NCBI RefSeq assembly: GCF_025685685.1
Contig: NZ_JAGSYH010000009.1
Span: 170,003-234,002 of the forward strand
DNA length: 64,000 nt
Direction of reading: 5' to 3'
Origin: Acidicapsa dinghuensis
GTDB taxonomy: Bacteria; Acidobacteriota; Terriglobia; Terriglobales; Acidobacteriaceae
The position numbers were made by a program, and so were the translations under genes. Under the pieces are notes generated by a model, which saw only the letters and a program-made list of their open reading frames with translations, had not been told where the DNA came from and did not search any database. Shown in pieces: positions 9,210 through 16,933 of this stretch. Within the stretch, counting starts at the first letter, position 1. Every line of letters starts with the position of its first letter.

Positions 9210-9931
9210 GGCAGCCTCCTTACGTTGGATTCCGCAACTGGTTGCTCTGCTTCACGCAGCAGCTTCGCGATCTTATGGCGCGCGCGAAACAGGAGTAGCC
9301 GTATGCTTGCGGACGCCAGCCCCGTGACCTCGGCGATCTCCTTATGGGAATAACCCTCTGCATGAGCCAGCCAGAGAAGTTGGCGTTCGCGCGGTTTCAT
9401 TTGGTTGAGCGCCGGGGTGAGTGCTGCAACCTCGTCGTAGGTATCGTCTGCGCCGTTCGTTGAGAAAAACTCTTCGGGAACCTCTTCAATCGATGTAGTG
9501 CGTGGACGCCGCCAGTGATCGCGCAACAGGTTGCTACCGATGCGAAACAGATATCGACGACCAGCAATTTCGCCTTCTTCTACCAGCGGAGACCGCGCAG
9601 CGGTAAGAAACCGCACAAAGCTCTCCTGCACCAGGTCGTCCGCCAAAGCGGGATCGCCCGAAACGCGCGCCAGATAGGCCCAAAGCCCGCGCGCCGAACG
9701 CTCATAAAAACCAGCGAACGCGTCACTATCCATGGCAAGGCCGGCGCGCAGCACGGCATCTTGTGCCGGCTGCGCCGCTTCGCCTGTCAGCGACTTCGGA
9801 AGTATCGTTTCCCAGAGCATCTCTTGCGTCTCTCTTACTGTCTCTCCGGCTGATCCTGAGCCTGTTACCGATTCGAGCTTTGGGGGAGGAATCTGCTGCG
9901 CTTCCGCTTGCGAAATCCCATCCGGCTGCAT
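9206..9931 (-). CDS. ECF RNA polymerase sigma factor
   Basis: 241 residues. A long, low-complexity N-terminal extension of about 65 residues precedes the sigma region 2 core (AFAGFYERSARGLWAYLARVSGD, then DLVQESFVRFL). Region 4 is PRERQLLWLAHAEGYSHKEIAEVTG followed by the helix ASIRLLLFRARHKIAKLL. It lies between an unknown membrane protein (six bases upstream) and its likely anti-sigma factor (four-base overlap), which points to one three-gene operon. The N-terminal extension may mean that translation really starts further inside, for example at the Met of MDSDAFAGFY; I kept the longer form because it leaves a short, operon-like gap. Confidence 0.87.
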   Translation of the reverse strand: MQPDGISQAEAQQIPPPKLESVTGSGSAGETVRETQEMLWETILPKSLTGEAAQPAQDAVLRAGLAMDSDAFAGFYERSARGLWAYLARVSGDPALADDLVQESFVRFLTAARSPLVEEGEIAGRRYLFRIGSNLLRDHWRRPRTTSIEEVPEEFFSTNGADDTYDEVAALTPALNQMKPRERQLLWLAHAEGYSHKEIAEVTGLASASIRLLLFRARHKIAKLLREAEQPVAESNVRRLP

Positions 9932-9937
9932 CCCGGA

Positions 9938-10993
9938 TCACTGCCGCTCTCTAGGCTCATACGGAGCGCCGAGTCCATGCGTTCCATTTGCCCGATCCGG
10001 CATGAGCCCTAGCCGCGCAGCCAGAACCCAGGTAATCCCTGCGGACAGGATAAACCCGATTCCCGGCATCAGGAAGATCGTTCCCAGCACCAGCATGGAA
10101 GTCTGAAAGTCCGGCTCTGTTCTCGCGCCTCGCAGCAGCATGAATCCAGCACCAAGCAGCGCCATCACCACGCCGATCTGGATCGGTGTCAACACTCGCG
10201 CCACGGCGTTCGGCATGCGCTGTTCCGAGACAAAATCCATGGCAATCGGCGATGCCTCCAGGAACCGTTTGCCCGCGTCGGTGCCCATATAGCCCAGCAG
10301 CTCCTGGTTGGAACTGAAGCGCTCGATGATGCGAGAATGCACGTCGGCGTTCTGCTTGAAGATGCGCGCCCAGCGGCGATTCTCGACAAAGAACTTGGTG
10401 AGCCACAGCAGCGCTCCGATCACGCAAACCATCACAATCATCGGCGTGATGTCGCTCACGAGATTCGCGGCGACGGACGGTCCAGGGCGCATCTCCGGCA
10501 GGTCAGGCCACACTTCGTGTTCGAGTGCTTCGTCGGGCCGGCCATCGGCGTGCATGTGGGTAAACAGGTAGTAATCAGGATTCAACCCCACCTCAGGGTG
10601 GTTCTCCAGAAACTGCGCCAGTTGAGGGTTATTCGCCCGCACATACTCTTTGTCCGAAAGCAACGAAGGATCGCGCGCCACCACGCTCGTTAGCTTTGGG
10701 CTCAACTTCAGCAGATGAATCAGCTCTTCCTGCGTTGCCTCCACATCTTTGTCGGAGGTCACGGCAACCTGCGCAGCCGGATGTTGCGAAACCTGCGGCC
10801 GCTCCGGGACTTGCGCCAGAGCGATACCCGTCCCCATCACGGCGCACATGGCGGCTGCGCCAATCCCTCTCATTTTCCAAACTTTCTTCCCAGGCAAAAA
10901 AAGGCCGGAACCTCCGTTTCCCATTCCGGCATCCCGGCTCTCGCAAAACCCATCCATTTTTTCGTTCTGAACCTGTACCATTGGCATCCTCAT
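9938..10993 (-). CDS. uncharacterised membrane protein at head of sigma/anti-sigma operon
   Basis: Up to 351 residues, not recognised as a named family. After a positively charged stretch (GKKVWKMRG) comes a signal-like segment ending GIALA, then a charged periplasmic-looking region rich in short helices. A membrane span follows (about 185-205, MIVMVCVIGALLWLTKFF), a basic linker, and two more spans (about 270-290 and 300-330). The start is uncertain. The ATG at 10993 gives a 40-residue leader before the signal segment, while an ATG at 10873 would begin directly with the signal peptide. It ends six bases before the ECF sigma gene, so it may sense or transmit the signal for that pair; this is inference from position only. 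Confidence 0.7.
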   Translation of the reverse strand: MRMPMVQVQNEKMDGFCESRDAGMGNGGSGLFLPGKKVWKMRGIGAAAMCAVMGTGIALAQVPERPQVSQHPAAQVAVTSDKDVEATQEELIHLLKLSPKLTSVVARDPSLLSDKEYVRANNPQLAQFLENHPEVGLNPDYYLFTHMHADGRPDEALEHEVWPDLPEMRPGPSVAANLVSDITPMIVMVCVIGALLWLTKFFVENRRWARIFKQNADVHSRIIERFSSNQELLGYMGTDAGKRFLEASPIAMDFVSEQRMPNAVARVLTPIQIGVVMALLGAGFMLLRGARTEPDFQTSMLVLGTIFLMPGIGFILSAGITWVLAARLGLMPDRANGTHGLGAPYEPRERQ

Positions 10994-11140
10994 TTCGCCT
11001 GTCTCGTATCTCGGGGCTTCTCACCCCGATTGCTTTCTCAGCGTTGTCTGCCAATACAACGGCTCCCGTGGAAAGCGGTTAACAACATGGAGAAAATTTC
11101 CCTTCGCGCGTTTTGCACCCTGCGGCTTCATACCTTTCTC

Positions 11141-11200
11141 TTGACATACCCATACTTCTAGGCATAACTTGACTCATACCAAGTTTTCTAGGGGTAGGCG
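11141..11200 (+). promoter_or_regulatory. PadR-ADOP operon promoter with 30-bp direct-repeat operator
   Basis: TTGACA at 11141-11146 is a good -35 box, with a weak -10 (TAACTT) near 11165. Overlapping it are two copies of a box reading CATACC, five bases, TTCTAGG, then two or three bases and TA. The first starts at 11145 and the second at 11175, so the period is 30 bp. Each box is itself an imperfect dyad (TACC at one end, GGTA or GCATA at the other). This placement, in front of a PadR gene, suggests autoregulation. Confidence 0.55.
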
Positions 11201-11236
11201 CATCCTATACAGCGGCTATTCCGGGGAGTTTCCGCA

Positions 11237-11563
11237 TTGGCTCGCAATGATCTTCAGGGTTCGCTCGACCTGCTTGTTCTCAAATCGCTGGCGCAGATGG
11301 GCGAGATGCACGGCTACGGCATCGTGCTCCACATCCAGCGCGCTTCTGACTCGCTGCTCAGCGTGGAGGAAGGCTCGCTTTATCCGGCACTGCACCGCAT
11401 GGAGCAAAGCGGCTGGATCAGCTCCGCATGGGCGCTGACTGAGACTCGGCGCAAGGCGAAGTATTACAAGCTCACCACCGCAGGCCGCAAACAGCTAGAA
11501 GACGCAGAGGCCAGCTTCGAGCAGCTCGTCAAAGGCGTCCGCGCCATGCTGCGCTACGCGTAA
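11237..11563 (+). CDS. PadR-family transcriptional regulator (acidobacterial type)
   Basis: 108 residues. The winged-helix core reads LDLLVLKSLAQMGEMHGYGI, then EEGSLYPALHRMEQSGWI and the wing ETRRKAKYYKLTTAGRKQL, all typical of the small PadR-s1 class found next to ADOP permeases in acidobacteria. The start is a TTG at 11237 with GGGGAG eight bases upstream; no ATG fits. It is followed 15 bases later by three ADOP permease genes on the same strand, which it probably represses together with itself through the direct-repeat boxes at 11145-11196. The effector is unknown. Confidence 0.9.
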   Translation: MARNDLQGSLDLLVLKSLAQMGEMHGYGIVLHIQRASDSLLSVEEGSLYPALHRMEQSGWISSAWALTETRRKAKYYKLTTAGRKQLEDAEASFEQLVKGVRAMLRYA

Positions 11564-11578
11564 ACGGAGAAGCACACG

Positions 11579-14254
11579 ATGAGCCTCTTCAACCGACTCG
11601 CCAATCTCTTCCGCCGCGACAAGTTGCAGCGCGAAATCGAAGCGGAGCTCGCAGCTCATCTCGCCATGCGCAGCGAGGACAACCGCGCCGCCGGTATGTC
11701 TCTGCGAGAGGCACAGCTAGACGCGCGGCGGCGGTTCGGAAGCCTCACGGCAATAGGCGAGAGAATCGTTGCCGCGGATGCCGCGCTTGCCCTTGATCGT
11801 CTCGGTGGCGATCTGCGTTATGCGTTGCGTCAATTGCGCAAGTCGCCCGGCTTCACGGTAACCGTTGTCCTCACTCTGGCTCTGAGTATCGGCGCAACCG
11901 CTGCTATCTTCAGCGCAGTCGAAGCTGTACTGCTGCGCCCACTGCCCTTCGAGAATCCTGATCGACTCGTTGTGGTGTGGCAATCCGATCCCGCGCACCC
12001 TGGTACTGGCGCATTCTTTAACAGCTACCGGGAGTTTGAAGTTTGGAAAGAACACAGCCGCAGCTTCGAAAAGCTAACCGCGCTCACCTGGGCCGGCAAG
12101 CATGCCAAAACCCTTTTCTGGCATAACAAGCCCATCGACGTCTTTACTGTCCCGGTAAGCACCGACTTCTTCGGGATGCTCGGCGTAACCGCACAGATCG
12201 GCCGCACCTTTGCGCCGTCCGATCTCAGCAATAGCTGCACCCTTGTGCTCGCGTATCCCTTTTGGCAGCAGAAACTCGGTGAGCCTAAAGACATCGTGGG
12301 CCAAAGCCTCGCCTACGGCAATACTCAATGCCAGATCATAGGCGTCATGCCCAGAAGCTTTGCCTTCTATCCCATGCAAACCGCCGCGTGGTCGCTGATA
12401 ACGCCGCAAAGCGAGTTTGTAGAAAAACCCTGGGGAACCATGACTGGCGCGTTTGGCCTGCTCAAACCAGGCGTCACGCGCCAAGCGGCCGTAGCCGAAC
12501 TGACAGCACTCGAAAACACCGTGCTGCCGGAAGCTCCGAGTGAGTTGAGAATCATGCGCAACTGGAAGCCGGTCGTCCTCGACCTGCAATCCAATTTCAC
12601 TTGGCTCGCAGGCCGCAGTTTGCGCCAGGGTTTGTGGCTCCTCCTCGGCGCATCCGGCCTCATCTTGCTCATGTCCACGGTTAATGTCAGCGGCCTGCTT
12701 CTTGGCCGAGGCATCGAACGCGAGCGGGAGATGGCCGTACGTGCCGCGCTTGGCTCCGGGCGCAGGCGCCTTATCGCCCAAGCCCTGACGGAGTCAGCGC
12801 TGCTTGCTTTCTTCGGCACCTCCGCCGGCCTTGTGCTTGCATGGAGCCTCATCCGCTGGTTCCGAGCCATCAATCCCATCGAATTGCCTCCGGGCAGTGC
12901 TGTCACCCTCGACTGGCGCGTGCTTGCCTTCACAACAGCTACGGGCATCTTCTCTGCCGTTGCCTTTGGACTTTATCCTGCCTGGCGCGGCTCGCGTATC
13001 GATCTCAATAGCGCCCTCAAATCTAGCGGCCACGCGCACAGTCCTGCGGCCTCGGCGCAGCGCGTCGCCAAATGGATGGTCGTCGCGCAGGTAGCGCTTT
13101 CCATGGTTCTTGTCACCGGCGCGAGCTTGTTCGCAGAAAGCCTGTGGAAGTTCATGTCCACCGAGCTCGGATATCGTACTCAGCACCTCTTCACTGCGCG
13201 TCTCAATCTTCCTTCGAGTCCTCTGTCGGATCGCTATACCGATCAGGCCTCCCGTGAGCGCTTCGCAAGCAATCTCGAAGCTGAGCTCACAGCTCTTCCC
13301 GGCATCAAATCCGTCGCTCTTGGCTCGGACTTCATACCGATGGATGGTGAGGGCCTTTCCATTGAGGGCGATGCAGCCACATCCAACGGCTCAGACAGCG
13401 CGGTCGCGCAGTATGTCAGCCCGCGGTTCTTCTCAACGATGCAGATTCCACTACTCCGCGGCAGAGTCTTTGATGTAGGCGACCGCGAGCACACGCAACC
13501 AGTCGTCATCGTCAACCAGGCCTTCGTCAATAAATACTTCCCTGGCAAGGATCCAATCGGCCGCGCTATTAAGCTCGCCCCCGCTGGCGACTCCACCAAA
13601 CCGTGGATGAGCATCATCGGCATAGCCGGAGATGTCAAAACCACGACAATCTTTCGCGACATGGTTTACGAAGAGTCACCATCCATCTACGTTCCACTAG
13701 CCCAGTCCACACCCGCGTCCCTTGCGTTCATGCTCGCCGGAGAGGAGAACGATCTCGCGCTTGCGAGCCAGATACAGCAACTGCTCTCTCATCTTGACCG
13801 CAGTCTTCTACTCTCCGACATCGACGGTCTACACGAGGAGCACATCTCCGATCTCAGACAACCGCGCTTCCGCACTGTGCTCTTTGCCAGTTTTGCAGGG
13901 CTTGCTCTGGTGCTCGCACTTGTAGGTTTGTGCGGCGTACTCACGCAGCTCATCGTGCGCCGCCGACGAGAGATTGGCGTGCGCATGGCCCTGGGCGCAA
14001 ATCGCGAGAGCATCCTGAGCAGCGTTCTCAGGCAGGCATGCGTCATGACGACCGCAGGAGTTGCAATCGGTGCATTTTGCGCAGTGGCAGAAGTGCGCCT
14101 GATCCACTCACTGCTTTATGAAATTCGCGCATGGGGCGTAGCGGAGTTTGCCTGCGCTGCTGCTGCTTTGCTGATCGTAGCGCTTGCTGCCGCATGGTTC
14201 CCGGCGCGCCGCGCCGCGTCAATCGACCCCATGGAAGCCTTGCGCTCAGAGTAA
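11579..14254 (+). CDS. ADOP-type permease, first of three in tandem
   Basis: 891 residues. An N-terminal prefix domain (about residues 1-75, containing RRDKLQREIEAELAAHLAMR) precedes the first membrane helix (FTVTVVLTLALSIGATAAIFS). Two MacB-core/FtsX units follow, the last with GLCGVLTQLIVRRRREIGVRMALGA and the conserved tail PARRAASIDPMEALRSE. ATG with GGAGA upstream. The next permease begins 18 bases after the stop, so the genes form one operon with the PadR gene. No ATP-binding subunit is encoded nearby; either a distant ATPase serves it or it works in another way. The first ~55 codons match the next two genes very closely at DNA level, although the rest of the proteins differ widely. Confidence 0.92.
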   Translation: MSLFNRLANLFRRDKLQREIEAELAAHLAMRSEDNRAAGMSLREAQLDARRRFGSLTAIGERIVAADAALALDRLGGDLRYALRQLRKSPGFTVTVVLTLALSIGATAAIFSAVEAVLLRPLPFENPDRLVVVWQSDPAHPGTGAFFNSYREFEVWKEHSRSFEKLTALTWAGKHAKTLFWHNKPIDVFTVPVSTDFFGMLGVTAQIGRTFAPSDLSNSCTLVLAYPFWQQKLGEPKDIVGQSLAYGNTQCQIIGVMPRSFAFYPMQTAAWSLITPQSEFVEKPWGTMTGAFGLLKPGVTRQAAVAELTALENTVLPEAPSELRIMRNWKPVVLDLQSNFTWLAGRSLRQGLWLLLGASGLILLMSTVNVSGLLLGRGIEREREMAVRAALGSGRRRLIAQALTESALLAFFGTSAGLVLAWSLIRWFRAINPIELPPGSAVTLDWRVLAFTTATGIFSAVAFGLYPAWRGSRIDLNSALKSSGHAHSPAASAQRVAKWMVVAQVALSMVLVTGASLFAESLWKFMSTELGYRTQHLFTARLNLPSSPLSDRYTDQASRERFASNLEAELTALPGIKSVALGSDFIPMDGEGLSIEGDAATSNGSDSAVAQYVSPRFFSTMQIPLLRGRVFDVGDREHTQPVVIVNQAFVNKYFPGKDPIGRAIKLAPAGDSTKPWMSIIGIAGDVKTTTIFRDMVYEESPSIYVPLAQSTPASLAFMLAGEENDLALASQIQQLLSHLDRSLLLSDIDGLHEEHISDLRQPRFRTVLFASFAGLALVLALVGLCGVLTQLIVRRRREIGVRMALGANRESILSSVLRQACVMTTAGVAIGAFCAVAEVRLIHSLLYEIRAWGVAEFACAAAALLIVALAAAWFPARRAASIDPMEALRSE

Positions 14255-14272
14255 GCAATCGGAGAAATCATC

Positions 14273-16915
14273 ATGCCCATCCTTCGCCGACTCGCCAACC
14301 TCTTCCGCCGAGACAAGCTGCAGCGCGAAATCGAAGCGGAGCTTGCAGCTCATCTCGCCATGCGCAGCGAGGACAATCGCGCCGCCGGCATGAGTCCACG
14401 CGAAGCGCGGCGCAATGCCCAATTGCGTTTCGGAAATTCCGCATCTTTGACGGAGAAAACCATGCAGGCTGACACTGCTCTATTCCTGGAGAGCCTATGG
14501 CTCGATACACGTTTTGCCATGCGCCAACTACGCAAGAGCCCCGGCTTCGCAGTCATTGCCGTTCTCATGATTGCGATCGGGCTGGGCGCGGCGACAGCGA
14601 TCTTCGCCTTTGTCGATGCGGCGTTGATTCAGCCCATGCCTTACAAAGATCCGGCGCGTCTGGCTGCTGTATATGAAGTTGCCGAAGGATGCCCGTTATG
14701 CAACCTTTCCCGGCAGAACTGGCAGGATTGGCGTCAGACCAATACCGTCTTCGAGTCCTTTCAGGCCTGGGGATGGGCCAGTTATCTTTTACGAAATTCT
14801 GAAGGCACGACGGAAGCGAGAGGCGCAAGAGTCAGTGATGGCTTCTTCCACACGCTTGGCGTCATCCCCGTTCTAGGCCGCGACTTCTATGCTGGCGAAG
14901 AGAAGCCCGGAGCGACGCGCACTGTGCTGCTGAGTTACTCCGCGTGGCAGAAGCGTTTCGGCTCCAATCCTGGTGTCGTCGGACAAAGTGTTCGGCTGAG
15001 CGACAACGACTACACCATCATCGGTGTGCTGCCGCGCGAGTTCCACTTCGCCCCGCTCGGTGAGGCTGACTTCTGGACCGCGCTCAACGATCTCGACTCC
15101 TGTGAGCAGCGGCGCGGATGCCACAATCTCTTTGGTGTCGCGCGCCTCAAGCCCGGTGTCACGGTAGCCGCGGCAGCGGATGCCATGCGCACCATGGCTG
15201 CGCAGCTTGTGGTGCAGTATCCAGATTCGAACAAAGGGCTTAGCGCCACGGCTATCTCGCTGAACGACGCTATCGTCGGAAATATGCGGCCTTTGCTGAT
15301 CGCATTGCTCTGTGGCTCGGCGCTGCTCTGGATCATTGCTTCCGTCAATGTCATCAGCCTGCTGCTTATCCGCTCGGAAGGACGCCGTCAGGAGATTGCC
15401 GTGCGCGGCGCTCTTGGCGCCTCCAGCGGCCGCCTTGCCTGGCAGTTTCTTCTCGAAAGCTTCGTGCTGGTCACATGCGGCGCGGCGTGTGGCATTGCCT
15501 TGGCGGAGATCACTATCCGCAGCATGCTTCATCTGATTCCAACTGGTCGCATGGACGCGATGCCTTATCTGCTCGGGCTCGGCCTGCATAGTCACGCGAT
15601 CCTCTTTGCTGCAAGCCTCGCCTGTGTCTCCATCATCGTTTGTTCGCTTGCACCCGCAACCAGACTCGCATCGACGTTTGGTGGAGGCAGTCTGCACAGC
15701 GGCCTTGCAGCAGGCGCACGCGGCGCTTCGGGCAACACGTGGCGCAAGCTGGGCGCGCGGCTCGTGGTTGTCGAGGTTGCAACCGCTGTCATTCTGCTCG
15801 CAGCGGCGGGCTTGCTCGGCAAGAGCCTTTTTAATCTCCTTCATGTCGATCTCGGAATGCAGCCCGATCATCTTGCGACACTCGTTGTTTCCGCACCAAA
15901 ACAAGTGGAAACCGATGCGCAGATGATGGGCCTGCTGCGTTCCCTGGTTGATCGCGTGCAAAGTCTGCCCGGCGTTACGAGAGCAAGCGTGTCGAGCCAT
16001 CTGCCCGATCATGATTGGGATGGTGGCGTGATGCTGGTGAAGCCGGATGATCCACCCGACAAGGTACCTGCTCCTCTTCCAGAACGTGACGTCAGTTCCA
16101 GCTATCTGCATACCATCGGTGCGCAGTTGCTGCGTGGCCGCTATTTCACGCAGGAAGAAGACGATGCCTCAAAGCCTGCGATCGCCATCGTCAATGAGTC
16201 ACTGGCGAAGTTGTACTTCCCAGGGCAAGACCCTATCGGCAAACGTCTGGCGTATATGCACTCGAAAAATTTCATGCAGATCGTCGGCGTGGTCAAAGAC
16301 GTAAAAGAAGGCCAGATGGACACCGCCACGCGGCCTGTTGTCTATGTCCCGTACATGCAGGGATGGTCGCACTCCTTCTATCTGGTTGTACGCACCGCAA
16401 CCGATGCAGGAGCTCAGTTGCCCACGATCACCGCTGCAGTGCATGGGTTGAATCCTTTACTCGCGACTTCCGATCCGGTCACCATGATGACCCTCATCAA
16501 TGACTCTCCATCGGCTTATCTGCATCGTTCGTCGGCATGGGTAGTCGGGGGCTTTGCAACGCTGGCGCTGCTGCTCTCTGCTGTGGGACTGTATGGCGTT
16601 ATCGCTTACTCCGTCAGCCAGCGCCGGCGCGAGATCGGTGTTCGCATGGCTCTCGGAGCAAGGCGGGAGTCGGTATGCTACCTCGTCTTGCGTGAAGCCG
16701 GCATGCTCGCAGCAGTGGGCATCGCATTCGGCGTGATTGGCTCGCTCTGCTCGGCGACGCTCATCCGATCTCTGCTCTTTGGCACGCAGCCATGGGATGT
16801 CACCACGCTGCTCGCTGTGGCCCTGCTGCTTGCTGTTTGTGCATTCGTCGCGAGCTACATTCCTGCTCGCCGCGCCGCATCTCTCAACCCTATTGAGGCG
16901 TTGCGCACGGAGTAA
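14273..16915 (+). CDS. ADOP-type permease, second of three in tandem
   Basis: 880 residues with the same order as its upstream neighbour: prefix domain (RRDKLQREIEAELAAHLAMR), first helix AVIAVLMIAIGLGAATAIFA, MacB core, FtsX block with WIIASVNVISLLLIRSEGRRQEIAVRGALGA split over the helix, second MacB core, and final FtsX block GLYGVIAYSVSQRRREIGVRMALGA. The tail is PARRAASLNPIEALRTE. The first periplasmic domain contains a cysteine cluster (EGCPLCNLS and, later, DSCEQRRGCHN) that the sister genes lack, so disulphides or a different ligand are possible. GGAGA lies six bases before the ATG. Substrate is unknown. Confidence 0.92.
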   Translation: MPILRRLANLFRRDKLQREIEAELAAHLAMRSEDNRAAGMSPREARRNAQLRFGNSASLTEKTMQADTALFLESLWLDTRFAMRQLRKSPGFAVIAVLMIAIGLGAATAIFAFVDAALIQPMPYKDPARLAAVYEVAEGCPLCNLSRQNWQDWRQTNTVFESFQAWGWASYLLRNSEGTTEARGARVSDGFFHTLGVIPVLGRDFYAGEEKPGATRTVLLSYSAWQKRFGSNPGVVGQSVRLSDNDYTIIGVLPREFHFAPLGEADFWTALNDLDSCEQRRGCHNLFGVARLKPGVTVAAAADAMRTMAAQLVVQYPDSNKGLSATAISLNDAIVGNMRPLLIALLCGSALLWIIASVNVISLLLIRSEGRRQEIAVRGALGASSGRLAWQFLLESFVLVTCGAACGIALAEITIRSMLHLIPTGRMDAMPYLLGLGLHSHAILFAASLACVSIIVCSLAPATRLASTFGGGSLHSGLAAGARGASGNTWRKLGARLVVVEVATAVILLAAAGLLGKSLFNLLHVDLGMQPDHLATLVVSAPKQVETDAQMMGLLRSLVDRVQSLPGVTRASVSSHLPDHDWDGGVMLVKPDDPPDKVPAPLPERDVSSSYLHTIGAQLLRGRYFTQEEDDASKPAIAIVNESLAKLYFPGQDPIGKRLAYMHSKNFMQIVGVVKDVKEGQMDTATRPVVYVPYMQGWSHSFYLVVRTATDAGAQLPTITAAVHGLNPLLATSDPVTMMTLINDSPSAYLHRSSAWVVGGFATLALLLSAVGLYGVIAYSVSQRRREIGVRMALGARRESVCYLVLREAGMLAAVGIAFGVIGSLCSATLIRSLLFGTQPWDVTTLLAVALLLAVCAFVASYIPARRAASLNPIEALRTE

Positions 16916-16933
16916 CAGGTCAAAGGAGTTCCT

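Noticed and set aside
14873..16111. Long minus-strand open frame of 412 codons
   Set aside because: Antisense to the second tandem ADOP gene, Cys/His/Arg-rich, with no family pattern.
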